64,000 nucleotides of DNA from Oceanobacillus sp. FSL K6-2867 (GCF_037963145.1 NZ_CP150144.1:496001-560000); one strand, 5' to 3'. Positions 9,329 to 18,601 are shown, counted from the first letter of the stretch. Translations and numbers: made by a program. Notes: a model not told the origin generated them from the letters alone.

Positions 9329-10264
9329 ATGCAATCTACAGAAAAAACAACAATTAAACAAGCTTTAAATGAACGTGAAGGTTTTCACGTCTGGTGGAGA
9401 CTTTTGCGCCCACATACACTAACTGCCTCCTTTGTCCCAGTTTTTGTCGGAACGATGATCGCTTTTAATGAAGGTGCGATCGACTGGCTTTTATTTTTAG
9501 CAATGCTTATTGCGTCCTTACTCATACAAGCCGCAACAAATATGTTTAATGAATACTACGATTTTGTGCGCGGATTAGATAATGACAATTCTGTTGGTAT
9601 TGGCGGTACAATTGTTCGTGATGGAATTGCACCGAAAAAAATACGCAATTTAGCTTTTACCTTTTATGCGATATCCATTCTAATCGGGATTTATATTTGC
9701 TTCGCCTCAAGCTGGTGGATTGCAGTTATTGGTTTAATATGTATGGCTTTCGGTTATTTATATACAGGAGGACCTATCCCAATATCCTATACACCATTCG
9801 GTGAATTATTTTCTGGTGTACTTATGGGAACGGTAATTATCGGAATTACCTATTTCATCCAAACTGGCACAGTATCATCTTCTATGATTTGGATTTCAAT
9901 TCCCATTACGATTTTGATCGGAAGCATTAATTTTTCCAATAATATTCGTGATCGAGACGGCGATAAGCTTGGTGGCAGAAAAACCATTGCAGTTCTGGTC
10001 GGCAGAGAAAAGTCTATTACATTGCTTGCTGTATTAATGCTTGTGGCATATGGCATTACAGCATTGCTCATTATTATTGACATTTTACCATTGTGGTCAT
10101 TATTAACATTTTTAAGTGGCTTTAAGGCACGTGAAGCTATACGTAATTTCCGCGGAAAACAGACAGCAATTGAAATGATGCCTGCAATGGCAGCTACTGC
10201 GAAAACAAACACCATTTATGGACTTTTACTTGGAATTTCACTGCTTCTTGCAGAACTCATCTAG
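9329..10264 (+). CDS. menA: 1,4-dihydroxy-2-naphthoate polyprenyltransferase (MenA)
   Basis: A 311-residue UbiA-family membrane enzyme that prenylates dihydroxynaphthoate to demethylmenaquinol. Several membrane helices are visible. The two aspartate-rich motifs are NEYYDFVRGLDND (about 76-88) and DRDGDKLGGRKT (about 207-218), which bind the prenyl diphosphate through Mg. I chose the ATG at 9329 because GGGGGA lies about 8 bases upstream; a TTG at 9302 would place that ribosome site inside the gene. It is divergent from menF, so menaquinone head-group and tail steps share one intergenic control region. Confidence 0.95.
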   Translation: MQSTEKTTIKQALNEREGFHVWWRLLRPHTLTASFVPVFVGTMIAFNEGAIDWLLFLAMLIASLLIQAATNMFNEYYDFVRGLDNDNSVGIGGTIVRDGIAPKKIRNLAFTFYAISILIGIYICFASSWWIAVIGLICMAFGYLYTGGPIPISYTPFGELFSGVLMGTVIIGITYFIQTGTVSSSMIWISIPITILIGSINFSNNIRDRDGDKLGGRKTIAVLVGREKSITLLAVLMLVAYGITALLIIIDILPLWSLLTFLSGFKAREAIRNFRGKQTAIEMMPAMAATAKTNTIYGLLLGISLLLAELI

Positions 10265-10306
10265 CTTATGCCGGTATCATCACATCCATAGAAAGGAAGG
10301 GTGTAT

Positions 10307-10660
10307 ATGAGTAATCCACTTAGCAAAGAGAAATTAAGCTATTTTAAAAAAATGTTATTACAGCTTAAAAAAGAAACCATTGAAGAAATTCAAGCCGAAA
10401 ATAATGCTGGTCCAAATGAATCCGTTCAAGAGTTGGCAAGTTATGATAATCACCCAGCAGACATGGGGACAGAGCAGTTCGAACAGCAGCGCGACGCCGG
10501 ATTCGATTTAATGCGGAGAGACCGTCTTCAGGAAATAAATGATGCACTGGATCGGATTGAAGATGGAACATATGGAATTAGTGAAAAGTCAGGAAAACCG
10601 ATTCCCGTTGAACGATTAGAGGCTGTGCCTACTGCACGGAATCTGGTCGAGGAAGAATAA
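10307..10660 (+). CDS. TraR/DksA-family protein, YteA type, without zinc-finger cysteines
   Basis: 117 residues starting MSNPLSKEKLSYFKKML from an ATG with GAAAGGAAGG upstream; the GTG at 10301 overlaps spacing needed by that site and is less likely. The coiled-coil N-terminal half, the segment DNHPADMGTEQFEQQRD and the C-terminal DRIEDGTYGISEKSGKPIPVERLEAVPTA match the YteA/YocK branch of the DksA family. The usual zinc-finger cysteines are replaced (GISEKSG where family members commonly have GIC). As I recall, yteA lies next to the men cluster in B. subtilis as well. The role is unclear; proteins of this branch are linked to stress and sporulation. Confidence 0.8.
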   Translation: MSNPLSKEKLSYFKKMLLQLKKETIEEIQAENNAGPNESVQELASYDNHPADMGTEQFEQQRDAGFDLMRRDRLQEINDALDRIEDGTYGISEKSGKPIPVERLEAVPTARNLVEEE

Positions 10661-10685
10661 CTATCCCTTTAAAGGCAGACACAGT

Positions 10686-10720
10686 AAAAAGCTCAGAAAA
10701 TTTTATTTCTGAGCCTTTTC
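10686..10720. terminator. Bidirectional terminator between the YteA-like gene and cwlJ
   Basis: The convergent genes share a 9-bp stem GCTCAGAAA/TTTCTGAGC (10691-10699 with 10706-10714) flanked by A and T runs. Confidence 0.8.
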
Positions 10721-10759
10721 CGTTTGCTGCTTTCATTTCTCCCCAAATTAACAAACAGG

Positions 10760-11200
10760 TCAACCGATGTATACACTCTCACATGTACCAGCTGCTGGCT
10801 CATAAAAACAATGGAGTTTAAACTGTCCAGAAAAAGGCTGGCCATACCATGTTGGTGGACATGGAGCATATGGATTGAAATACCAAAGTGCAAATTTTGC
10901 CGGATGGTCTCTCCAAAACCTTAAATTCTGTTCGGCTAATCTCCTTTCTGATTCTCTTGCTCGCTGATAAAACATATTCCCTTTTTGAACAGCTTCAAAT
11001 GAATAATTTCCGCCTTGCACATGAAAAATAACATCTTCAACGTTTCGCAAATCAGCAAAATCCGTACAATCTGCTACAACACGGTTAACAATGACATTAC
11101 CTACATAGAGCATCCCTTGCTTTCCTTCACCTTCAGCCTCTGCTCTCATCATCCTTGCCATTAAGTCAACGTCTGCATCCCGGTAAGCAATTCTTGCCAT
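10760..11200 (-). CDS. cwlJ: Spore cortex-lytic hydrolase CwlJ
   Basis: 146 residues with no signal peptide, as expected for CwlJ, which acts from the spore coat on cortex peptidoglycan during germination. It is a single Hydrolase_2 (SleB-type catalytic) domain: the N-terminal DVDLMARMMRAEAEGEG carries the presumed catalytic glutamate, followed by GNVIVNRV, YSFEAVQKGNMF, and the C-terminal ALWYFNPYAPCPPTWYGQPF and CESVYIG. In other bacilli CwlJ needs GerQ; no gerQ is seen near here. It is a single gene convergent with the YteA-like gene. Confidence 0.93.
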   Translation of the reverse strand: MARIAYRDADVDLMARMMRAEAEGEGKQGMLYVGNVIVNRVVADCTDFADLRNVEDVIFHVQGGNYSFEAVQKGNMFYQRARESERRLAEQNLRFWRDHPAKFALWYFNPYAPCPPTWYGQPFSGQFKLHCFYEPAAGTCESVYIG

Positions 11201-11393
11201 TTTACCACCTCTAGAATACAGTATGAAAGAATGCTTGTATTAATGTCATTGTTTAGAAAATGTTTTTAACAAACCATCCCAACGTATTTTATTAAAATAT
11301 ACTTTCAATTGCTTGTGATCCAATACTGTTAACATAATGATTGCTTTTTAGTGAATAATATAGATATTACACATTATATTTAGGAGGTTTAAT

Positions 11394-11552
11394 ATGCCAC
11401 AGGAACAACAAGCTAATAAGACATTGCGTTCTAGTACAAAGCCAGGATTTGCCGGAACCGATGCTGAAAAAGTAAAACAAGAAATTCAAAAGGATTTAAA
11501 CGAGGGACAAGGTGCAATGACGGCCCGCCAGGCGGGAGCAATGAGAGATTAA
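11394..11552 (+). CDS. 52-residue small protein, possibly a small acid-soluble spore protein
   Basis: ATG at 11394 with a consensus TAGGAGG 7 bases upstream. The product is hydrophilic and glutamine/alanine-rich: MPQEQQANKTLRSSTKPGF, then AGTDAEKVKQEIQKDLNEG and TARQAGAMRD. The AGTDAEKVKQ segment recalls gamma-type SASP repeats (ASETNAQQVKQ), but there is only one such unit, so this assignment is tentative. It is a single gene between cwlJ and ribU, with a terminator 20 bases downstream, consistent with a mono-cistronic spore gene. Confidence 0.6.
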   Translation: MPQEQQANKTLRSSTKPGFAGTDAEKVKQEIQKDLNEGQGAMTARQAGAMRD

Positions 11553-11570
11553 GGCTCGAGCATAGCTAAT

Positions 11571-11606
11571 AAAAAAGCTAACCTCTTTGATAGAGATTAG
11601 CTTTTA
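11571..11606 (-). terminator. Terminator after ribU (shared with the 52-residue gene)
   Basis: 10-bp stem between 11577-11586 and 11592-11601. One position pairs only as G-U on the minus transcript and mismatches on the plus transcript, so it is better as the ribU terminator. Confidence 0.7.
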
Positions 11607-11610
11607 TTGT

Positions 11611-12201
11611 TTATATAAATTTTGCTTGCTGCTGTTTAATCCAGCTATGCATTTTTATAAATAATGGTACAAATAATAGTGCGACGATAATACCTTTTAT
11701 GATGTTAAATGGCAGCACACCTGCTAGAACGGCGGTCCACTTTACTTGCATTGTCATTTCGCCCCATCCCATAAACCAACCATATGCAGGAAGAATGACA
11801 AAGTAATTTAATACACTCATTCCGACTGCCATAATTAATGTCCCTGTAACTAATCCAGAAACAACACTTTTAACACCTTTATATTTATGATACAGAATGG
11901 AAACCGGTCCAACAAACATAACTCCTGCAAGGAAGTTCGCTGCAACACCAATTGGATCTCCTGCACCTGAAACCGCTAAATAAAGTAAATTTTTCACTGC
12001 TACAACAACTACACCGGCAAGTGGTGAGAAAATAAGTGAAGCCATTAATGCTGGCACATCACTAAAATCAATTTTTAAATAAGGTGGTAAAAATGGCAGT
12101 GGGAAATTCAAGAAAAATAACAAAAGTGAAATTGTCCCTAGTAAAGCTAAAATAATAAGTTTTAATAAATTTGATGATTGCTTGCTATTGTTACGCATCA
12201 T
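11611..12201 (-). CDS. ribU: Riboflavin ECF transporter substrate-binding (S) component RibU
   Basis: 196 residues, mostly hydrophobic, with five or six membrane helices. The segment LKIDFSDVPALMASLIFSPLAGVVVVAVKNLLYL near 40-75 is typical of RibU S components, which take up riboflavin with the shared ECF ATPase and T modules. The assignment is strengthened by the FMN riboswitch directly upstream (12349-12490). The energising EcfA/EcfT genes are not in this window. Confidence 0.95.
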   Translation of the reverse strand: MMRNNSKQSSNLLKLIILALLGTISLLLFFLNFPLPFLPPYLKIDFSDVPALMASLIFSPLAGVVVVAVKNLLYLAVSGAGDPIGVAANFLAGVMFVGPVSILYHKYKGVKSVVSGLVTGTLIMAVGMSVLNYFVILPAYGWFMGWGEMTMQVKWTAVLAGVLPFNIIKGIIVALLFVPLFIKMHSWIKQQQAKFI

Positions 12202-12263
12202 CTATTCCCCCTTCATCTCTTATCGATTCCATTCTCGTGATGAAGGATACTAGCCTAACTGAC

Positions 12264-12297
12264 ACAAAAACCCTAAAGCATAAAGGGGCTTTAGGGG
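12264..12297 (-). terminator. Riboswitch-controlled terminator in the ribU leader
   Basis: A 9-bp stem CCCTAAAGC/GCTTTAGGG (12271-12279 with 12288-12296) followed on the minus transcript by a U run. It lies between the FMN riboswitch and the ribU ATG and is the expected expression platform. Confidence 0.85.
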
Positions 12298-12348
12298 TTA
12301 ATTAATTGATAGTCAAATACGGCGCGAAATGCACCAAATCCGGCTCGA

Positions 12349-12490
12349 TATCTTCTCCCATCCAGACTGTAACTGTCGGTCCTGGATTCGCACCAGGTCA
12401 ACCACATAGCAATTAGCTTTGCAGTTCGCGGACTTAAAGCATCTCTGCTTATTACCGCCGGTCGGGAATTTCACCCTGCCCCGAAGATTG
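12349..12490 (-). ncRNA. FMN riboswitch (RFN element) controlling ribU
   Basis: The minus strand contains the conserved RFN core. The 5' part reads CTTCGGGGCAGGGTG then AAATTCCCGACCGGCGGT; the 3' part includes GACCTGGTGCGAATCCAGGA and ACCGACAGTTACAGTCTGG followed by ATGGGAGAAGAT. The closing helix pairs the CTTC near 12487 with the GAAG near 12352. When FMN binds, the downstream terminator should form and lower ribU expression. Confidence 0.97.
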
Positions 12491-12516
12491 GAATCGATTA
12501 TTTAATTGTTAAATTT

Positions 12517-12544
12517 ATTATACACTATTTTTCTCTCAATGCAA
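12517..12544 (-). promoter_or_regulatory. Predicted sigma-A promoter of the ribU leader
   Basis: TTGCAT (12544-12539), a 16-base spacer and a perfect TATAAT (12522-12517) on the minus strand, about 27 bases upstream of the first riboswitch base. Confidence 0.7.
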
Positions 12545-12656
12545 GATAAAAACTCGTAATTAAATGAATGTCAAATTATAAGATATTTTATTATGTGAAA
12601 CTTTATTGATGATTTGAATGCGTTGGTACCTTTGACGTTTGGACAAGCAACCATAG

Positions 12657-12689
12657 AAAAATGCAGGGACCAAAGCCCCCGCATTTTAC
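12657..12689 (-). terminator. Terminator after the bacillopeptidase F gene
   Basis: AAAATGC/GCATTTT arms with a G-C-rich middle (12657-12668 with 12677-12688), directly after the stop at 12690. Confidence 0.75.
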
Positions 12690-15600
12690 TTATTCTGCAT
12701 TAATAAATAACTTTCCTTCTGCTTGTTCGCGTGTTTCATTACCAAAAGCGTCTACTACTTTTACTTCTATGACTGCTCCTTCAGCAACAACACTGCTTGT
12801 TGCTGTCCAGTAGCCTTCATAATGTCCTTCAGCAGTTTCCATCATTGGAAGCTCTGTTGCATTTTTCGTTGTATTTGTTAGTGGCATATGGATAAAATAT
12901 GTTGCTTTTAATCCTGGCTCACTATCAAATTCAAACTTCACGCTCTCACCAGCTTTGACATGGACATCTTCTGTCGGCGTTAGATTTTCAAGTTCAGGAG
13001 CTGTAAAGTCAACCGCAATTGGAACGGACTCAGTTGTTGTATTTCCAGCTGAATCTCCTGCTGCAACTTCGATTGTGTTTTCACCTTCATCAAGTAAAAT
13101 TCGCTTCGAATAGCTTCCATCCTTAACCGACGCTTCCTGACCATTCACTTCAACAAATTCAAGATTTTCATCAGCTACCGTTCCTTCTACTGTTACACTT
13201 TCACGATTCACCTTATCGCCATCAGCCGGCGTATCAATTGTTAATTCAGGTGCTTCTGTATCCAAAGTTACGGTAATGGCTTCGGATTCTCCAACTTGGA
13301 CATCATCAAGCAATGATACTGCTTGGAATTCATTTTCACCCTCCGTTAATTCTATCGGCAAAGCGAACGTACCGTCTTCACCAATTTCAGCAGTGCCTGC
13401 TTCTTCCCCATTATTCAGCAATTGAACGGTGGTTGTTTCAGAAGCAGTACCTTCCACTGTTAATTCGGGTTCATTTGTAATGAAATCTTCCTCTGGTGAG
13501 GTAATAACTGGGTTTTCTACACCATATGCTACACGCGCACGAATCATATAGTTTCCTTCTGCAGCAGGAGATGGTGACCATGCTCCGCCAACATATTGAT
13601 AGCTGCGCTCTGCATTTGGTCCACTTTCATCGGTAGCAAGCCCTGGTACATTTGGATTTGCTCCAGTTTGAATATAAACCATATAGAAATCGCCATCAAC
13701 CTGGATTGCATGTTCAGATAAATCAACTACTGTCCATTCATCCAGACTTCTAATTGCTTCAGCATCTACTGGTCCGGCTATTCTTTCACCTGGTGTTCCA
13801 TCTGGTCCGCTGGCATCCCATACTTCAACTGCAAATTCTGTTCCACCTGGGCTTGGCCAATCCGTATCATGGAATTGGAATACACCTTCTGTAACAAGTG
13901 CAGTTTCTTGACCTTCAGGCAATGACATTTTCACACCCCAGCCATTTCCTGCATCATAAAAGGCACGGGCATTCTCTGCAGTTCCATCATCATAGCCAAT
14001 TTCTCCACCTGGAACAGTATAAAATGGCTCTAGTTCTACATTGATTTCTGCATCTGATTCACTAAGGTCAACTTCAACTTCTTTTCCGTGATATCCAGCA
14101 GCTAAGACTTTTAACGTATAGGTGCCTTCATACGCAGCAAGTGTATAGCTGCCTGAACTGTCTGTTTCTACCGGAGCAATATTTGCATCCTCAACTATCA
14201 GAACGGTTGCCCCTTCCACTGCTTCTCCAGTGTTTTCATCCGTGATTGTACCGCTGACCGTGTGTTGATCAATTTCTTCCAAGGTAAAGTTTGCTGTGGC
14301 TGTATTGTCATTCTCAATTGTTACGGATTGTTCCTCCGAATGAAAACCATATGCTTCGGCAACCACTGTGAAATCACCAGCTCCATGAAGCAGTGAATAG
14401 TTTCCAGTTGCGGGATCGGTGTTGACTGTGCGCCCACTCTCAAGCACACTTACTTGTGCTCCTAATGGAAGCAATGTCGGATGAATCGATTCATCTTCAA
14501 TCCCTGCACTTTTTTTCTTTGATTTTTTTGGTTTTATTTTATTCGGATTTACCTTTTCTTTTTTCAATGAATCTTTATCTGTTTTTGCCTTACCTGCCGC
14601 TTTTCCTTTAGCGGGAACAACTTCGAGTGATGCACTGCTGCTGTTTGATGTATCAGCTAATGTGACATCATCAATATACCAGCCGTCTCGCTGCACACTG
14701 CCATCCGTCGTAAGATTAAACGCAATATAGACACGATCGCCACTATATTCGGACAGATCAATTTCAGCAGCTTCCCACCCATCAGAAGTATTGGTAATAC
14801 GTGCTAATTGTGTCCATTCTTCCTGATCAGTGGAAATAAATACATGTCCAAAATCCCAGTTATTTTCAATATTATACCATTGATTAAATTGAAGATAGGA
14901 ATCTCCATCTGGCAAATCAATCGGCGGCATCATTAGTGTTCCATTTTCGTTATTGTTATAAGTTCCTTCTGGGTTCGTTGCATATACATACTCTCCAGAA
15001 GCAGCTTCTTCGGGTCCTGAAGACGGTACACCTCTTTCCCAGCTGCTATTGTCTCCAAAAGTCGTCCAGCCTGCTGGAGCTGTTTCAAAATCTGCAGCAT
15101 AACCTACTGTAATTCCTGGCAAAACCGCTACCTCATAGTTATCACTTGTTACTTCGTTATTACCGAAGTCATTTATGACTATCTGATAGGTAAACGAATC
15201 ACCAGTAATTGCTTCTCCGGGAATAGTCGCTGCATATTCTCCAGATTTATAGTCACCTGAGACACGACTCGCTTCTACAGATTCTCCATCACCATACACC
15301 ACTTCAACTGATGCAACACTAATATTATCGGAAACATTAATTGCAAGATCTAAATTCATTCCTGCATATGTTTCACTTGGTCCCTCGTGTTCAAAAGTCG
15401 GTGCTTCTGTGTCTTCACCCTCTTTCGCAACTTGTCCTTCCAACGATCCAAGTCCAGTTACGACTGAGGACACAGCATCATACGCATTAACTAAACCATA
15501 GCCATACCCCATATTTGGTGAGTCTTGAAATGTGCCGTCAGTTAATGGTGTTGTGGTTTGCATTAGAATTTCTTCTAGCTCGTCCACTGACAAGCTCGTA

Positions 15601-16979
15601 TCTGCCTGAATTAATAAAGCTGCGACTGCAGATACAGCCGGACCTGCCATCGAGGTTCCATTCCAGCCACCTTCATATCCACTGCCTGGAACAGTTGAAC
15701 GTATATTAACACCAGGAGCAGAAATATCCGGTTTTATATCACCTTCATATGGTGAAGGACCTTGTAATGAAAAGTTTGCTAAAGCATCATTTACGTCTGT
15801 CGCTCCTGTTGCAAATGATTCAGGATAGTTTGCTGGCGTTGCAATTGATCCTGGACCACCAGGGTTAAATAATGTTGTATTCCCTGCAGAAAACTCTGGA
15901 AAAATTTCAGCAGCTCTCCAAGCAACAACCACATCACGATACCATTCATCAAGACCTGGTCCACCACCCCAAGAGTTATTGACAACATCAGGAGCCATAC
16001 TTGCATCTCCGTTTGGAGCTAAAATCCATTCTGCTGCATCCAGTAAATCGACATCGGTTCCGCCTGCTGCCGTAAATGCTTTAACAGCAATCCACTGTGC
16101 ACCTGGCGCAACACCTACCTGATTGGATCCATCTGGCTCACTGCCTACCATTGTTCCAGTTACATGTGTACCATGCCCTTCATCATCATAGGGAACTTCT
16201 TCATTTGCTGTAGCATCGTACCAGCTGTACGTATGGTCTGCATCACCCGTTGCAGCATTATAACCTCGATACTTATTCTGTAACCCAGGGTGATCCCACT
16301 GTACGCCCGTATCGATACTAGCTACAACAACACCACTTCCATCAAATCCCATATCCCAAACTGCTGGAGCACCAACACGCTCGACATTCCACTCCACGTT
16401 TGCAATTTCAGATTTAGGTGTCTCTGCATCCTTTGTAACGGTCGTATACAGCTCTCGCGTTTCATTTGGAAGGATTTTTTCTACTTCTGTAAATGTTGCT
16501 ATTTTCTCTGCAACTTTCTTTGTCGCTGTAACTGCTATTCCATTAACAATATGATACGTCTTAATATTCTCTGCGTTACCATTCTCTATTTCCTGCTCTA
16601 GATAAGCTTTTACATTTTGCTGTGAACTGAGTGCAGTTGCTTTCAACTCAGAAATCACTGCTGATCGGCTAATGTGCTCTACTTTCTGTGCAGATAGATT
16701 TGCTTTCGCAGCAGTAGATTTCGCTTCGGAAGCAGCTTTTTCTACTTCTGCCGTTTCATTGAATTTCACAAGAAACGTCTGTTTTTCATCATCTTTAAAT
16801 CCTGTTAACAGCCGTTCACTTACCTTTGCTTCTGCAACCTTATTGGAATCATTTAGCGAATAATGCGGTTTGCTTTGTGACTCAGCTAAAGTCACACCAG
16901 GTGCAATTAAAGAAAATGCCATTAAAAAAGTTGCTGCAATACTGAAAGTCTTTATCTGCCGCTTTTTCTTTGTTCTCAA
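12690..16979 (-). CDS. bpr: Bacillopeptidase F, secreted S8 subtilisin-family serine protease
   Basis: 1429 residues, close to the size of B. subtilis Bpr. A signal peptide (about 1-32) is followed by an inhibitor-type propeptide (about 60-180) and a subtilisin domain with the triad Asp223 (SIDTG), His269 (GHGTHV) and Ser443 (NGTSMAGP); Asn367 (FSAGN) is the oxyanion residue. Then come a domain with a jelly-roll-like WYIDDVTL end (about 620-760), a lysine-rich linker, two carboxypeptidase-regulatory-like repeats (TVSGTITDENTGEAVEGATV and a similar one) and Ig-like, glucodextranase-B-type repeats near the C-terminus. The start is TTG at 16979, chosen for GGAGAGGAGG nearby. A monocistronic extracellular protein degrader. 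Confidence 0.95.
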   Translation of the reverse strand: MRTKKKRQIKTFSIAATFLMAFSLIAPGVTLAESQSKPHYSLNDSNKVAEAKVSERLLTGFKDDEKQTFLVKFNETAEVEKAASEAKSTAAKANLSAQKVEHISRSAVISELKATALSSQQNVKAYLEQEIENGNAENIKTYHIVNGIAVTATKKVAEKIATFTEVEKILPNETRELYTTVTKDAETPKSEIANVEWNVERVGAPAVWDMGFDGSGVVVASIDTGVQWDHPGLQNKYRGYNAATGDADHTYSWYDATANEEVPYDDEGHGTHVTGTMVGSEPDGSNQVGVAPGAQWIAVKAFTAAGGTDVDLLDAAEWILAPNGDASMAPDVVNNSWGGGPGLDEWYRDVVVAWRAAEIFPEFSAGNTTLFNPGGPGSIATPANYPESFATGATDVNDALANFSLQGPSPYEGDIKPDISAPGVNIRSTVPGSGYEGGWNGTSMAGPAVSAVAALLIQADTSLSVDELEEILMQTTTPLTDGTFQDSPNMGYGYGLVNAYDAVSSVVTGLGSLEGQVAKEGEDTEAPTFEHEGPSETYAGMNLDLAINVSDNISVASVEVVYGDGESVEASRVSGDYKSGEYAATIPGEAITGDSFTYQIVINDFGNNEVTSDNYEVAVLPGITVGYAADFETAPAGWTTFGDNSSWERGVPSSGPEEAASGEYVYATNPEGTYNNNENGTLMMPPIDLPDGDSYLQFNQWYNIENNWDFGHVFISTDQEEWTQLARITNTSDGWEAAEIDLSEYSGDRVYIAFNLTTDGSVQRDGWYIDDVTLADTSNSSSASLEVVPAKGKAAGKAKTDKDSLKKEKVNPNKIKPKKSKKKSAGIEDESIHPTLLPLGAQVSVLESGRTVNTDPATGNYSLLHGAGDFTVVAEAYGFHSEEQSVTIENDNTATANFTLEEIDQHTVSGTITDENTGEAVEGATVLIVEDANIAPVETDSSGSYTLAAYEGTYTLKVLAAGYHGKEVEVDLSESDAEINVELEPFYTVPGGEIGYDDGTAENARAFYDAGNGWGVKMSLPEGQETALVTEGVFQFHDTDWPSPGGTEFAVEVWDASGPDGTPGERIAGPVDAEAIRSLDEWTVVDLSEHAIQVDGDFYMVYIQTGANPNVPGLATDESGPNAERSYQYVGGAWSPSPAAEGNYMIRARVAYGVENPVITSPEEDFITNEPELTVEGTASETTTVQLLNNGEEAGTAEIGEDGTFALPIELTEGENEFQAVSLLDDVQVGESEAITVTLDTEAPELTIDTPADGDKVNRESVTVEGTVADENLEFVEVNGQEASVKDGSYSKRILLDEGENTIEVAAGDSAGNTTTESVPIAVDFTAPELENLTPTEDVHVKAGESVKFEFDSEPGLKATYFIHMPLTNTTKNATELPMMETAEGHYEGYWTATSSVVAEGAVIEVKVVDAFGNETREQAEGKLFINAE

Positions 16980-17462
16980 AACTTTTCCTCCTCTCCATTT
17001 TCGAACAATCCACTTGCATAAGCTTTCAAAAAATCATCTGCCCTCCTTTACAAAAAAACTTGTCGATCCCCTTCAATTTCCGATGATTGTAGAATCTCGT
17101 TGTTAATGTCAGTATAGTAGATAGATAGAATGATTTTTGTCGATTATTGTCAATATTAATCCAAATTTTCACAATTGAATAATTAGTACCAATTTTTCCT
17201 AATTCATGTCAATTACAATACACTCTATTTTTATCACTTAGCTAAGTAAGCCTTTAATATAAAAGGTTTTTCAAAGAAAAGATTGTCTTATTAGACACGT
17301 TTTTATATGAAAAATAAATCTAATTTACTATGTATTAGGAGAAAAATAAAATATTTTTTTCGATAAAGCGGAAAACAGGGACCATACGCTAGATAAAAAG
17401 ACGTGATAAGGGGTATATTGGAATAGCTATTTAATAATGTGTAGGACTTTTTAAACCCAAGC
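16980..17462. other. AT-rich intergenic region upstream of bpr
   Basis: No gene seen. It should contain the bpr promoter. A mini reading frame ATG ATT TTT TGA (17037-17026, minus) follows an AGGAGGG sequence 58 bases before the bpr start; the spacing is only 3 bases, so its translation is doubtful. Confidence 0.4.
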
Positions 17463-17505
17463 AAAAAAAAAGGCGGCAGCCCCTTATATTGAGGGTGCCG
17501 GACCT
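17463..17505 (-). terminator. Terminator after the M42 peptidase gene
   Basis: On the minus strand a G-C-rich hairpin (GGCACCC...GGG..TGCC, with a two-base bulge) is followed by a run of nine T. Confidence 0.7.
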
Positions 17506-17542
17506 ATTATAGACAGCTGTATTTTTTACTTTCAGCTAAAAT

Positions 17543-18601
17543 TCAACCTTCTAATGGATTTAGACTCTCTTCTCCCGTCATATCAGCAATCATTGTTACA
17601 ATTAATTCAATTTCCTGTTCAATGTCCTGTATACTCGCTGTTTCAACAGGGGAATGCATGTACCTCAATGGCAGTGACACTAAGGAAATTGGTACACCTT
17701 TACCGGTAAGTCGCATTTTATCTGCATCTGTTCCTGTCATGCGTGGTGTTAACTCATACTGCACATCCATATTTAATTTCTTCGCTGTTTTTTCCAGCAG
17801 CCGATTAATCTTAATGTTAATTGGTGCCCCTTTTGCAAAAACAGGTCCTCCCCCTAATGTTACATCTCCGTGCTTATTTTTATTAACACCAGGATAATCT
17901 GTTGCAAATGTCACATCACAGGCAATTGCCATTGTCGGTTCAATGCCAGCAGCAGCAAAATATGCACCACCCATATTCGTTTCTTCATTTACCGTGCTTG
18001 CCGCGTAAACGCCAACGTTAATGTTTTTTTCGGAAAGCTGTCTCATAACTTCTGCAACAATAAATGCACCAGTTCGATTATCCAAGCCGCGTCCAGCAAT
18101 ATAGCGATCCATTAAAATCTCTGGTTCTGTTTTATATACACAGAGATCTCCGATTTGTACGGACTTTGCGGCTTCTTCTTTAGACTTATAGCCACAATCA
18201 ATAAACAAATCCGATAGTTCAAAGTCATTTTTCAATCCGCCATGATGCTGTGCATTCACACCGATAACACCTGTAACGTTACCTTTATACCCAAGTACAG
18301 TTACACGCATGCCGACTGCTGCCTTTGGATTAATACCGCCCATTTTATCAAAATGCAAATAACCATTCTCGTCAATCCGGTTAACAACAAGCGCAATCTC
18401 ATCACAATGGCCTGCAAGCAAAATTTTAAAAGGTGCATCTGGATTTAATACACCAATAGCATTTCCAGCGTTATCAGTAAGTATTTCATCGGCAAAATCC
18501 TTCACATAGTTTATCCATTTCTTCTGAATCTCCATTTCCATACTTGATGGAGATGGTGTGTTTAATAATTCCATTAAAAATTGCTGATTTATTTGTGTCA
18601 T
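17543..18601 (-). CDS. M42-family aminopeptidase (FrvX/YsdC-type)
   Basis: 352 residues, normal for M42 glutamyl-aminopeptidase/endoglucanase-like enzymes, which are cytoplasmic, often dodecameric, co-catalytic metal peptidases. Ligand motifs are in order: AGHCDEIALVV (His near 67), GRGLDNRTGA (Asp near 180), NEETNMGGAY (catalytic Glu-Glu near 212), ACDVTFATDYPG (Asp near 235) and the C-terminal RYMHSPVETA (His). The insert between the first and second groups (GGINPKAAVGMRVTVLG) is the PDZ-like tetrahedral-assembly domain. It is a single gene with its own terminator. The paralogue and the exact substrate cannot be fixed from sequence. Confidence 0.92.
   Translation of the reverse strand: MTQINQQFLMELLNTPSPSSMEMEIQKKWINYVKDFADEILTDNAGNAIGVLNPDAPFKILLAGHCDEIALVVNRIDENGYLHFDKMGGINPKAAVGMRVTVLGYKGNVTGVIGVNAQHHGGLKNDFELSDLFIDCGYKSKEEAAKSVQIGDLCVYKTEPEILMDRYIAGRGLDNRTGAFIVAEVMRQLSEKNINVGVYAASTVNEETNMGGAYFAAAGIEPTMAIACDVTFATDYPGVNKNKHGDVTLGGGPVFAKGAPINIKINRLLEKTAKKLNMDVQYELTPRMTGTDADKMRLTGKGVPISLVSLPLRYMHSPVETASIQDIEQEIELIVTMIADMTGEESLNPLEG

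Noticed and set aside
11353..11378. GAATA and CATTATA resembling a sigma-G promoter upstream of the 52-residue spore-type gene
   Set aside because: The spacing is 14 bases, while sigma-G promoters need about 17-18, so I did not annotate it.
16870..17106. 78-codon plus-strand frame opposite the bpr start
   Set aside because: Antisense shadow of the bpr signal peptide region without its own ribosome site.
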